Assembly (NCBI GenBank): GCA_039720395.1 | Contig: CM077832.1 | Span: 30,479,316-30,543,315, forward strand | Length of the DNA stretch: 64,000 nt | DNA from: Liquidambar formosana | Taxonomy: Eukaryota > Streptophyta > Magnoliopsida > Saxifragales > Altingiaceae | Direction: 5' to 3' | Shown here: one piece after another, positions 22,501-33,363 of the stretch | Layout of the letters: each line of letters opens with the position of its first letter | Position numbering within the stretch: the stretch's first letter is position 1 | Program-made: the position numbers and the translations under genes | Notes under the pieces: generated by a model | The model's input: only the letters and a program-made list of their open reading frames with translations | What the model was told of the DNA's origin: nothing | The model's database searches: none

Positions 22501-23522
22501 CGTACTCTTCTCATATATCTGATCTTCATATGCATGATCTGTTAAACAAGGCGAATGATATTGTGCATATGCAACTGTCATAGATGCGTACGCACTCAAG
22601 TTTGGTAGATAGTAAGTTGTTTTCTGCATACAACTTGCTTTTGCTTACTGATTGATAACTCTCTGCATGATCTGTATATTCTGTATAATTGTTGTAAATT
22701 CTCTATCTCATGTATTCCATTATCATTATCATCATTGTATGCCATTTTATTTATTGTATGATTTAGGGTTAACTTCAATTAAATATCGTACTAGTTAAGG
22801 CTAATAGTCACATGTGGCGGCCGGTTTTTACTGGGCATCATTGGGTGCCTCACACCTTCCCAATGATGTACCCTAGCTTCGAACCTGAATCTCTAGTTGG
22901 ACCTGCTAGGGTTCATTGCTCCCAAATAGTAATTGGGTGGTGACTCCTCTTCGCACTAGCCTTTCGAGGTTAGATGCGTATTCTCGAACCATGGTGGTTT
23001 AGGACGTGGTGCTCACATTATGACTGAACAATGGCAAGAAACTTAGTTAGTATGTCCTGAACATCTTTAAAATGTTTAGTTGAAACAGTCTAAGCATTTT
23101 AAGTTTGTTCGGTATACCAGACCTGAATAAAATGCGATTTACAAACAAAACTCAACAACTTTTGATGGGAAAAAACACATCTTTTCATCATTAAAAACAT
23201 TTGAATTGATCATTTGCTCGTCCATTAAAAAAAAAAAAAACCCCCGTAAGAAACACGAACAATAGTTAATGTTTAAGAGATATTAGTGGTTAGGGTTTGT
23301 GAGAGAGTAAAGATTTATGAATAGAGTAAGGGTTTCGAGTGAAGGGGTTTTCATGATTAGGTTATGTATGGTGGGTCTGTAAAGAAAATTTGTATTTTTA
23401 TTTAAATCACTTTGTCCTTAATAGTCATTTTACTCAAGGATAGAATAGTAATAATAAATTTCATTAAATGGTGTGTGTATAAAGAGAAAAACGTAGTGTA
23501 AATAGCCGCGCCCTTCTTTAAA

Positions 23523-24117
23523 AAAGTTGGCATCTTATTCTTTTAGAGCATTAATTTGCACAACCTTCATGGGTTTAGCACTCGACCCTTGAAATAGTTC
23601 CAATAAGCATTTTACTTGATTGAAATAGGCAGCAATTTCGAACACTATTACAGTTTTAGAAAAGAAATGTCCTTATTGGTAAATGTACATTTGGGATATA
23701 AAGAATTTAACAAATTATTTTAATTAATGGGGGCTTAGAGTATTTTATGTGGTGGCAATAGCTCGGCCACCTTGTATTTTAATAAAAAGGGGTAAAACCA
23801 TCTTTAAAAATTTTGAAAGGGGTAAATTAGTTAATCAAAAGTTTTTTAGTTCAAGCTACTTTTAGAAATAGTATAGATATAAATAAATATAGATATAGAT
23901 ATAGATATATATTTTGGAAAAAGAAAAGGGATATGGGACAATCTCAAAAGCTTTTTCTTTAGAAAAAAAAATCAATTTCTATATATTGGGGATATTCAAA
24001 AACTTAATCCAAAAAAATATAGGATTGCACATAATAAGTTTTTGATATTTGGCAACCCCTATTGTAAAATTATCGTAGGAATCCAATATTTGTAATCTCC
24101 CTCCTCAAGATGGAGAG
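23523..24117. other. No gene seen; possible Helitron 5' end
   Basis: AT-rich filler. 'aaatagtataga' ending at about 23878 resembles, on the minus strand, the TCTATACTA start of the Helitrons elsewhere in the window. No 3' hairpin was found for it. Confidence 0.4.
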
Positions 24118-24254
24118 GTAAAAAATGTGGGGATTAATCTATTAGGCGTGGTACGTGTTGTCTTGGGAGAGTGGGCCTTGTTGGGTATCATAGAGTTTTG
24201 AGGGCTGTTATTATAACCCCTAACTTTATTGTAAACTTTACTAATTTTTATTAA

Positions 24255-24545
24255 TCATGGTTTTATAAAAATATAGAAAGTTTTTATGAAAACTGATAGC
24301 GTAATCCACTAAAAACATTAATTTTGAACAATTTTGTAGAAGAAAGTTTTTCTAAAATCTATCGTTTAAATGGATTTTTTAGTTATTTACTGTCTTTGTT
24401 TCATTTTTAATAAAAAAGTCCACTTAAATGAAGGAATTAAAAAAAAAAAACTATGTTTTGCAAAATTGTTCAAAATGATGTTTTATAGTGGACAACATAA
24501 CCAATTTTGGTAAAAGCCTTCTATATATTTTTTTAAAAATCTTGA
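24255..24545. repeat. Foldback repeat, family copy 3
   Basis: The block B counterpart of the copy at 5540-5815, with the same inverted arms around an A-rich centre. Confidence 0.55.
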
Positions 24546-25140
24546 AAAATTAAAATTATGAGATGTACAAATAAAGTTAAAGACATTTTGGTTTGTGTCC
24601 AGGTCCATTTGATTCTGAACGGGGTTGTTGGATTGGAGAGAGCTTAGGACATTGAGGGGCTTGGTGGGCTTAGTACATTTCCGTGCAAACCCTGGTTCCT
24701 CGCTCTAAGCAGAGAAAAAACCCCATTGTTGATCATCCACCCACATCCCTGTTCGACATCAACACCCAGCGATGTTCCTCATCAAGCCAAGCCGATTGGC
24801 CATGTTCCGCATCAAACCTGTTTGACGGTGCCATCGCTGTGGACGTCTGCTTCAGCAAAATCATTGGTTCCTTTTTGTCGAGTTTGTATATTAGTAAGTA
24901 TTCAGTATATTGACCCCACAATAGCATATAGTTGTACACAGAGCTACATGTCAATTATTGCTTGTATATACGACAACTTTTGAAAAGTTGCTTAGTTGCT
25001 TACTCACACTTTATAATTGATAAGCATACTCATTATCGTTGAATGAGAATCATAGTATGAAGTTTGGTTTGATATTGGCGCATAGATTGAATACGCAAGG
25101 TTGGGGTGCTATCTTTTATGGATTTTGTGGGTGTGTAGAT

Positions 25141-25676
25141 TTTTTTTTTTTTTGGGTATATGAAAAATCAATTCCCCCTCAAACTAGATCTACCTATCAA
25201 TTCTTCCCAAATAACAACCAATATTTTTGAAGGAAAACTAGATTCCCCATAAACAATTACATTTTACGGTATATCCTAACTATGTAATAGCATCAGCAAC
25301 TTTATTTGCTTCTCTATACACATGGTTAAGCTTAATATCCATATTATTCTCAATAATAATCTTTCTACAATCACTTATTATACTGTTAATTGTCCAAGGG
25401 CAATTATCCAAATGATGTAAACTATTAATAACCGATTTAGAATCACCTTCAATAATCACCTTGTTAAAATTTTTTTGCTTTGCTAACAACAAACCATTTC
25501 TTAATGCAATAGCTTCCATTCTAGGAACAGAAACATTATCCTCAGAGTAATTAAAATGCATAGCTATTGGCTTACCAAACTGATCACGAATTATTGATCT
25601 CGTAGTCCCGTTCTTTTTTTGAATAGATCCATCAAAATTTAATTTAAACCACTCATCATCAGGAGGAATCCATCCA
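25141..25676 (-). mobile_element. 5'-truncated LINE (RNase H end) with target duplication
   Basis: The minus strand encodes the C-terminal RNase H-like domain of a plant L1 polymerase: GWIPPDDEWFKLNFDGSIQK, then MEAIALRNGLLLAK, VIIEGDSKSVINSL and HVYREANKVADAI. The Asp, Glu, Asp and late Asp positions are recognisable. A 13-base poly(T) at 25141 is the tail. GGTGTGTAGATT flanks both sides (25130-25141 and 25677-25688), and the paralogous site in block A near 9101 is uninterrupted. The frame is clean over its full length, so the insertion is recent. The upstream polymerase is missing. Confidence 0.9.
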
Positions 25677-26571
25677 GGTGTGTAGATTAAATTTTGCATT
25701 ATGGTGTTATCTTTTAATTTTTGGGTGTTTTGTTTGTGGTGGATGTGGTTATTGGTTACGTTGTTCTTAGTGGGTAGTATCACGTTTGGTTTTATTTGTT
25801 GTATTCGCATAAATGTAACTATTTGCCGTAGATTCATAAAAGTAAAATATACTTGAATGGCTGATCGAAAGATGCCTAGGAGGGCTGCTAAGCGCACTAT
25901 TGATGAGGATGAAGAATTCATTATTGATGACCAAGGAGAGGCAGAATCAGAGCAATCGTCAAATTATAATGAAGATGAAGAGGAAGTAGAGGCGAGAGGT
26001 GGTGTTCCTTGGACACCTATGCAAGATAGGGTCAGCAATTATTCAAGAATGTACAACAGGGGCCACGGGACGCATGGGCAGTCTTTTTGTAAGCAATTTG
26101 TCAGCTTTATATCATATGAATGTCCATAATTTTGAGTTATATGTATTGACCTCATTCCCCACTTCTCACCCTTCTATCGCAGGTCGGTACAAGGAAGGAG
26201 AAGGTTGCCCCGCCAGCTGCATCATCTCTAAACAAGACTGCGGTGAGTTATGTAGATTAATTATTTTGAAGAATGGATTTTGTTAACTGTTTGACCAATC
26301 GAATGTTGAATGTAGGTGGTGACACTTGCATCCGACAAGTGGAGATCGATGTCGAAAGAAGATAAAGCTTTGTATGAAGATATTGCAGCCAAAAACCGTG
26401 CAGACTACTATGCTGACTTTCCCCTGAAGAGCCGGAGGAAAACTACTAAGGTATGTTAGTAATTTGTAGTTTATTGATTCGTTTCTTAGTGAACACTTTT
26501 GTTCATTCAGTGGGATGACACACTGCATGAACACCAAATCCCTCTTTACATGCCTTGTCCTGGTTGATATA

Positions 26572-28246
26572 GGGCTCGTTTGGGAACGCTGTGGCTTTTA
26601 CAGCTTTTGCTGTAGAAGAAGAGAAGTAGAAGCTAATGCTACTAATTGACTACTGTGTTGTGTTTGGGAACTATATTTCAAAAGTGCTGTGAAATGCTGG
26701 AAGAGCTTTTTCACCTGTTTGGCAAGACAAGTCTTGAAGTGGTTTATAGCCCTGAATTGACACTATTGCCCTTACAGAAAATGCATATATTACCTATTTC
26801 GCATAAAAATCTATTGAAGCTAGTGCTTTTGATATGACTAGATATAGCACTCGTGCGTTGCACGTGAATATTTTTAAATAATATTAGTTATACAAAATAA
26901 TAAATACATAAAGATTTTATATTTTTTCATTAAAGATAAAGTTTAAAATTCAAAAGTACAACGAAAGATTAAAAACTCTTTAGATATATATTTAGAATTT
27001 TTTTTTCTTCATAAAACAGAATATTCAAGAGTTTATATTCATATATATTATCATGCAACTTGATAGTTGCTCTAAAAAGAGAATTTGAGTAAAAATTTAA
27101 CTTTAATTTGTTAAGAGTTTGAATTAAAATCTAACTTTCATTTGTTACCAAATGATAAGAATGTTTATTATGTGTTTCAATTAAAAGAATGGTAGATATG
27201 TATTTTTTTTTTTAAAATAAGGGTATATTTGTCGTTCAAAAGTTTTTATGAGATTCAACCTTTTATAGGGTAGTATAGATTTGTAGAGCAAAACTTACCA
27301 AGAAGGGAGAAGTCACCGTTAACTAGAGAAGGGAGAAGTCACCGTTAATGGAAAAGGTAGAGAGAAGGTTGAAATTACTCTTGATAGAGAAAGTGGAATT
27401 TACAATCCGACTGTTTATTTCTTATATAGGAATTATAATTTCCGTTTCCTTTGAATTCCTATTGTGTTTTATATATTAAGGTTTGTGTTTTAAAATATAT
27501 TAAGGTATGTGTTCCGACTATTGTTTTAGAATTATAGTTTCCATATTCCGTTTCTTTTGAATTCCTATTTGTGTTTTATATATTAAGGTATGTGTTTTAG
27601 AATTATAGTTTTCATATTGCTATATTTCCTATATACACAGAAGGGTGGGTAGTTGTGTATTTAAAAATTAAAATAAGGGTATAGTAGTCGATCAAAAGTT
27701 TTTCTTACATTCATCTTTTTATAGGTAGTATAGATTTTATTAAACTGCATAATTAACTAAAAGGATTACTTAAAAAGAGGATTATGCCATTAACCATAAG
27801 CCAACTATTTTGTTCAAAATTATTGTAATTTTAAGTTGTCTTTCTAGCCAGAAAGAAAAGGAAAAAAAAAGAAAAAAGAAGAAAATTAATTCAATAACAT
27901 ATATATAACATCCATCCACTAATAAATTAATCAAAACAATCATAGTTTGATGAGTCTGCAACATTTAAATGAGAAGAAAGAGCATTGTGATCTATTAGGA
28001 CAAAGTTGGTATTTCCTTTCATCATGTGCAATTGAGGAGGGCATTTTTGGTATTTTCAAAAATTCACTAAACCAAATTCTGACTTCCTGGTCACGTTCAC
28101 AAAGAAGCAAGTGTCCCATAGCTTTGGGCCAAACGCACTTTTGGGCCCTTAAGTGCTTTTGTTTTTTTATCCAAACAGGCTATGAATCACGTTGGGTGGC
28201 CCAGAAGCACGTTTAAGCGGCTGGGAAGCGTTCCCAAACATGCACG
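26572..28246. mobile_element. 1.7-kb TIR element (GTTTGGGAACGCT ends)
   Basis: The left end GGGCTCGTTTGGGAACGCT is inverted at the right end (AGCGTTCCCAAACATGCACG). Block C has the uninterrupted site GGTTGATATATTCTAC near 46335, which gives the borders directly and leaves a TA duplication. No transposase frame is present. A Helitron is nested inside at 26838. The ends resemble 'TGTTTGG' PIF/hAT-type MITEs, but the superfamily is uncertain. Confidence 0.8.
26838..27734 (-). mobile_element. Minus-strand Helitron with two candidate 5' ends
   Basis: The 3' end on the minus strand is CTAG at 26838-26841, preceded by a GC-rich imperfect hairpin (GTGCAACGCACGAGTGC) near 26848-26868. Matching 5' starts TCTATACTACCCTATAAAA and TCTATACTACCTATAAAAAG lie at 27279 and 27734, so the element is 442 or 897 bp. 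The two starts are followed by similar sequence, suggesting a partial tandem or a new 5' end captured by read-through. No Rep/helicase is encoded. Confidence 0.7.
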
Positions 28247-28479
28247 TATTCTACTTAGTTGTTCTGCTATTGCATGTGTGTTGGAAGCACACAAATGGAG
28301 TAGATATGGTAGTTAATGTTGTGTTGGATTTGTATCTGGTCATTATAATGTACCAACAGAAGATAACTCAATGTTTTCTCCATTTTATGCCAAGTTGTAC
28401 TTCCATTGCATTGGGTTCCCACATGTCCAAAGTCTGAGAGTCCAAAGTCTTTTTTGGTGGTCTTGTAGCCGCTCAAATC

Positions 28480-28607
28480 AACATAATCTTTCTTTTGTCA
28501 ATTTTATACTCTCTAAGTTTATAGATGAGGTTGTTGGCTGGTGCTTGTATATACCTTATGTACTTGGGCTGGGCCCTTTTGTTTCTAATACATATTTACT
28601 TCATCAA
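28480..28607 (+). mobile_element. LINE 3' tail-like segment in block B
   Basis: 'cttatgtacttgggctgggc' and 'taatacatatttacttcatc' followed by AAAAAA resemble the 3' end of the LINE at 11226-12124. The same segment is in block C (46590-46707), so it predates the duplication. Confidence 0.45.
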
Positions 28608-29109
28608 AAAACTAAATGTGGGAGACATCAAACAGAAGGCTTAATTTGAAAAAGTACGGAGAACCATTTCAAATATTTTTTGAGGCATTGATCTTTTCGT
28701 CACATGATTTGAATGACTAAAACCTGTGAGCTACAATCCTTGTCTATTTAGAAAAACAAACTACCCATAATTTCCAATGGACGAAGAAACTGATTTGGCC
28801 TCGGAATGTTTATAAATCGCATGTGTTGAATGTCTTCGGTATTGTTTGAATGCCCACTTATGACAACTTCCTTTAACCTTTACTTGCACTATTCCAAATG
28901 AGTTGGTTTTAGGGTGTCGCAATTTATGTTGTTATGTTGGACATAAATAGCAAAAGTCAGTTCCTGTAATGATATTGCATGATTCTTGATGTTGGTTTAT
29001 TTATTATTTATTTTTGGTGTGTTTGATGCTGCTTTATTCGTTGCTCCCTGTTTCTGTTTAAAGGCTACTTCTGCTTCAGCTGCAACATGAACTAACTGAT
29101 TTCATTGTT

Positions 29110-30042
29110 GCGGTGAAGAACATGGGATTTGGCAGACTTGAAGTGCAAACTTGTTTGCAGAAGCTTGTGCAAGTAGTTGGTAGAGCATTTCAACACAGCC
29201 CACTGCTGCCTAAACTTTTGGAATGGGCAGGTATATCCAATAAGTCCAGATGATGTCGAGTTCGTTATGGGTATCTCAGCCGCCAATGCTGATGTACCCA
29301 AAGTTGGTGCATCTGATGAGGTGAACCACTTACAACAAAAGTATAATGCGATGAAGAGTGGAGTGCCGTATTCGGTTATTGTTAGTGATTTCCGGAGTGG
29401 TGATTCTGGGGATCGGTTCTGCCGGTCGTTCATACTTTATTTCTTGGGTGTATTGTTGTTCCATGTCAGTAGTTGATGTCAAAATTCGCACCTATAATTG
29501 GGCAAAATTTGTTCTTGGATGGCTGTTGAAAAAGGTTAAGGCTTTTGGTGCGGCATATAGCATCCTAAACACAGCGAGAGATTGGAAGAAGAGGAAGTCT
29601 AACTCGCAGAAGTCTGCTAGGAGAATGCCTCCTATTTTTAATGGATATGGACCTTTCTACACGGTAATCATTGGCCCTTTATGCCTACCTCCCTTAATGA
29701 CCTAGGAATTTTTAATGAGACAATTGTTCTACTTTGATCGTGCGGCCTTGGATATTGCAAGTGTTCCTTCTGAGACCCCACTTTTGAAGGGGTGGACAGA
29801 TGAGTTAATCTGGAAGAGGGATGATGAGGTCAAGCGTCTGGGCTTTTATGCTGACATGTTCGGTGCACGGACAACTGGATTTAAGATTGCAGAGCTTCCC
29901 CCCGGCGTTGATCTGACAGATCCGGTTATTGTCATACAATCATACTATTTACTATGTGCTTTTCCAAAAGAAAAAATTCTGGGTATAATTGTTTCTACTA
30001 TGTTGATGTCCTTTACCACTATGGCAGCTCCTTTCTAGGTAG
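29110..30042 (+). pseudogene. Ulp1/plant-mobile-domain-like family gene, copy B
   Basis: Broken frames in order: NMGFGRL near 29118, KCKLVCRSLCK in a shifted frame, HFNTAHCCLNFWNGQVYPIS then PDDVEFVMGI (29180-29275), FCRSFILYFLGVLLFH, NWAKFVLGWLLKKV, and QLFYFDRAALDIASVP (from 29715). The order MGFG, LC.WLV..FD, DV..VMGI, FILYFLG.LL, NWA.FVL, FYFDR is typical of the N-terminal region of an uncharacterised plant family often linked to Ulp1-like proteases or the plant mobile domain. Its molecular role is unknown. At least three frame changes and missing splice context make it a pseudogene. The copia LTR interrupts it after AAPF. Confidence 0.5.
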
Positions 30043-30408
30043 TATAAACGTTTGATTGTGTTTCTCACTCAAGGTGAGAATAGAAAAGAGAAATTCACTA
30101 TTTATAAAGATTTACAAATCTGTAGATGGAAGGTGACTGATTGGAGGAATTTGTCCCAATCAATTTGTGGGAATTACCTCAATTAAATGGATCTTCCTTC
30201 CAATAATACACCTAAAGGAATATTTACAATATATTTGACTATTGACGGCAATCTACACCAAAGACATAGGAGAGTATCACATCATTCCTCTGGGGCATGA
30301 CCTTGGGTTTCCATATGAGGAGGATTTTCCTGAAATGTAGTGGATGAGTTGGACTTGTGTGAGTCAGCCAAGTTGGACGAATCCACATTCCCTTAATTGT
30401 CTCTAATA
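30043..30408 (-). mobile_element. Copia LTR, block B copy
   Basis: A 366-bp LTR starts TATAAACGTTTGATTG and ends CTCTAATA. It occupies the same host position as in block C (after CTTTCTAGGTAG), so the insertion preceded the duplication. It retains a 32-bp segment that the equivalent C-block LTR has lost. The polypurine tract complement ACTCCCCCAT follows at 30409. Confidence 0.9.
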
Positions 30409-30821
30409 CTCCCCCATAAACTAGGCAAAGGTTGTAAACATACGCTCAGTTTGTTCCGCAAAGAATGATGGGAAGCACGAGGCAAAGGCTTGGTGAAGAT
30501 GTTAGCGAGCTACGAGTAGGAAGGAACAAATCGAGTCACCAAATTTCCGAGAGCAACTTTTTCACGAACAAAGTGATAATCGAGTTTAATATGTTTAGTA
30601 TGTCCATGAACAAAGTGATAATCGAGTTCAATGTGTTTAGTATGTCCATGAAAGATGGGGTTCACCGTCATAAATAGAGCATTAAGATTATCACAATGAA
30701 GAGTAGGTGGTTTAGAAAGTTTAATTCCAATATCTCGTAGAAGTGAGGATAACCAAGTGAGTTTGGCAGCTATAGAGGCCATTGAACGGTACTCTGCATC
30801 GGCACTTGAACGAGCAACTGG
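30409..30821 (-). pseudogene. Copia pol remnant (RNase H C-terminus)
   Basis: The minus strand encodes the end of a Ty1/copia RNase H: LTWLSSLLRDIGIKLSKPP then TLHCDNLNALFMTVNPIFHG, ending NLVTRFVPSYS. A 45-bp internal tandem duplication repeats HGHTKHI.LDYHFV. The rest of the element is deleted. The break at 30818-30820 joins copia sequence to block sequence through a shared CTG. Confidence 0.85.
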
Positions 30822-31599
30822 AATTTGCGTCTTCTACGGGGGCATGACTTAGACTTACAGGTCAACAGGCATTGTTGAAAAATTAAACGTTTGTATAAAT
30901 TAAATGAGCACTCTATCTTATCGAAGAAACTATTAGTTCTTTTGGCAATGGCTATGCCAACAGGGTGCAGATGTTAGTTCTTTTAAGGACCTTGCAATGA
31001 CTTTTGGGAGCTAGAGCATAGTTATTTCCAGCATGATTCATTACTTTTCTTGAGTCTCTCTTTTATAAGGATTCTCTCCTTGGAATTTTCAATCTTTTAT
31101 GTTCTTTTTTGACACGGTGTGAAAGGTCATTTGTGATGGATTTAACAGAGGGTACAACCCTTGATTGAACTGAATAATTGCAAAAGTGGATTCTTGTAGT
31201 GGACCCATACAATTGGGATTAACTATTAAGGCGTTGTTGAGTTCAGCTGGGTTGAGTTGTATATTCCCATTTATTTATTTTTTGGCTTAATAGGGAGTGT
31301 CATGTGTAATTCTTAAATCAAGGAGCATAAAAAGACCAAAAAGGTGCTGATACTACCCTAGTTAAGAGCAATTCCAATGGTGAGGCAAAACTAAAATTTT
31401 CTTGCATGTGTGAAAAACAAGTGCTCATTCTTGTAGTGGACCCGTACAATTGGGATGCGTTGTTGAGTTCAGTTACATTGAGTTGTATAATTCCATTTAT
31501 TTATTTATCTAGTTATTTTTGGCTTAATAGAGAGTGTTGTGTGTAATTCTTAAATCAAGGAGCAAAAAAAGACCAAAAAGGTGCTGATCCTACCCTAGT
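30822..31599. repeat. Block segment with 237-bp tandem duplication
   Basis: It matches 56637-57480 without the MITE found there. 31201-31437 and 31438-31674 are direct copies (GGACCCATAC / GGACCCGTAC, ..., ACCCTAGTTAAGAG). Block C has the unit once. No gene is recognised. Confidence 0.75.
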
Positions 31600-32013
31600 T
31601 AAGAGTTATTCCAATGGTGAGGCAAAACATGAGGCAAAGCTAAAATTTTCTTGCGTGTGTGAAAAACAAGTGCTCCAACACGTGATGTATATAGGTTGAA
31701 GCAAATCCTGAGCTATATTTGACTTAAGAAATGGCTTTGAGGCAAATTTGCCACAACATCATTTAAAAGAGGGTTAATAACGGTTTAATACCTTCAACTT
31801 TGGGGGTAGTTTCAATTTGGTCCATAAACTTAAAATTGTCTCAATTTAGTGACGACTTATGAACTTTTGTTGCAATGTGGGACAAGGACTAACATCCGTT
31901 AAGTTTTTGGATGGAAAACGCACATGAGCGGCACATGCGGCTGACGTGGAGCTTATGTGGCTTATGTCCGCTTACGTGGAGCCTACGTGGCAACCACATA
32001 AGCATTCTCGCCC

Positions 32014-32212
32014 AATTATAGTCGACTATATCATTTTATAGTCGACTATAATAAATAGAGAGTTAAAGTTGATGTTTGAACATTCAATATAGTCGACTGG
32101 CAAACGTTATAGTCAGCTATAAAATGTTATAGTCGACTATAACAGACAGAAAGTTTATTTTAGTTCCGGAATCCATTTATAGTCGACTATAATTTGGTTA
32201 TGGTCAACTATA
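32014..32212. repeat. Palindrome cluster TATAGTCGACTATA (left arm)
   Basis: Exact 14-bp palindromes lie at 32017-32030, 32037-32050, 32128-32141 and 32178-32191. Variants lie at 32088, 32108 and 32200 (one-sided, GTCAGC or GTCAAC core). Each is a perfect self-complementary site with a GTCGAC centre. Confidence 0.95.
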
Positions 32213-33363
32213 ACAGTCAAAAAATGTAGTTACGTAAGTTTTGATGTGAAATTATCGTTTACATCTGTGATATTAATTTAGGCCATTTCAAATAAGATGT
32301 TACCATACTCATATACTTAATGGAGCAATCATTTATAATACTAAAGCCCTAAAAAGTGGGGGGTAAAGCTTACACTCGCATTGTATAGGAAGGCTTTAAC
32401 CAAATTCCTATTTAGCATCAAAATTTTGGGTTTATAACAAAAACCTCACCCTTACAAAGATAAGATTAATACAACTATTTGGCTTAGTTGAAATGGGTTT
32501 TACATGTCTTCAAAAATGGTAAATTATAGTTTGAACCCACCTTTAAATTAAGTCCTGTAATTTTTGCAGCAAGGACACGAACAAAATAGCCTCTTATTCC
32601 CCCCTCTGATGCCAACACCGTTTATGCAGCTAAACCTAAAGCCACCAAAGCACATTCCAGCCATAATGAGAATCTACCAAGAGACAAAGAAGCATAGCAA
32701 CATCCTTCCCATCCATCTTAGCAACCTAATAGCATAAGATGCAACCAAAACTTGCTTCCAACCCCAAACAACTTTTACAATAAATTCTCATCAAGAAATC
32801 CAGCCATGTTGAAAATCAACTCATGATTGAAGAAGTACAACAACCATTCTACCTAAACATTTCATAATTTTTTCTAACAAAACAAAATTTTAATCCTATC
32901 CTGCCAAGTACAGCAAAACACAAAACCTCCTAATCCACACCTTCAAAAACACCTCATAGTATTTGTGTTTTTTTTATATGGCTTTGTAATTGGGATGTTA
33001 TAGCATTCGTGTTTTTCTCTAATATTTATAGGGGAGGTTTTGGTAGATTCTCATCATGGTTGGAATGTGCTTTGGTGGCTTTAGATTTAGCTGCATAAAG
33101 GGTGTTGGTATCAGAGGAGGGAAATAAGAAGCTATTTTGTTCGTGTCTTTCTTGCTGCAAAAACTACAAGACTTAGTTTAAAGGTGGGTTCATACTATAA
33201 TTTACCATTTTTTGAAATATGTAAAACCCATTTCAACCAAGCCAAATAGTTGTATTAATCTTATCTTTGTAAGGGTAAGGTTTTTGTTATAAACCTAAAA
33301 TTTTGATGTTAAATAGGAATTTGGTTATAGCCTTCTTATACAATGCAAGTGTAAGCTTTACCC

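Larger units (their letters stand above)
17701..23017. mobile_element. LTR-type insertion, non-coding, nested
   Basis: It begins TATAGACACCCCATTTTG and ends GTGCTCACA, flanked by TTATG on both sides (17696-17700 and 23018-23022), a 5-bp target duplication. The start resembles plant LTRs that begin TGTAGACACCCC. I could not find two matching LTRs, and no gag or pol frame is visible, so it may be a large composite or solo structure. The interrupted host repeat resumes at 23018. Confidence 0.55.
17310..23513. mobile_element. Mutator-like TIR element, 6.2 kb, with nested insertions
   Basis: The left end GGGCGCGGCTATTTACACTA is repeated inverted at the right end (TAGTGTAAATAGCCGCGCCC). The flanks TTATTTAAA (17301-17309) and TTCTTTAAA (23514-23522) match at 8 of 9 bases, which fits a 9-bp Mutator-type target duplication. 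Internally a degenerate repeat with words TTTGTTTAGTACAT and TCGGTATACCA occurs in both flanking parts. I see no transposase. Most of the length is later insertions (17701-23017). Confidence 0.7.
25857..29090 (+). pseudogene. HMG-box-like gene, copy B, interrupted
   Basis: Exon 1 is 25857-26088, exon 2 26183-26242, exon 3 26316-26450 and exon 4 29064-29090, all with GT/AG borders. Exon 1 encodes MADRKMPRRAAKRTIDEDEE plus an acidic Glu/Asp linker. Exon 3 encodes ASDKWRSMSKEDKALYEDIA then AKNRADYYADF, which matches helices 2-3 of an HMG box. Exon 4 ends ATSASAAT-stop. Exons 2-4 are in phase. Exon 1 has lost a base after NYS relative to copy A, so the frame is broken. The intron between exons 3 and 4 holds a 1.7-kb TIR element. 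HMG proteins bind DNA non-specifically in chromatin. Copy B is probably dead. Confidence 0.65.

Noticed and set aside
25280..25921. 213-codon minus-strand frame as one gene
   Set aside because: Its first part is antisense to the HMG-like exon 1 and upstream host sequence. Only the portion from GWIPPDDEW on is LINE RNase H.
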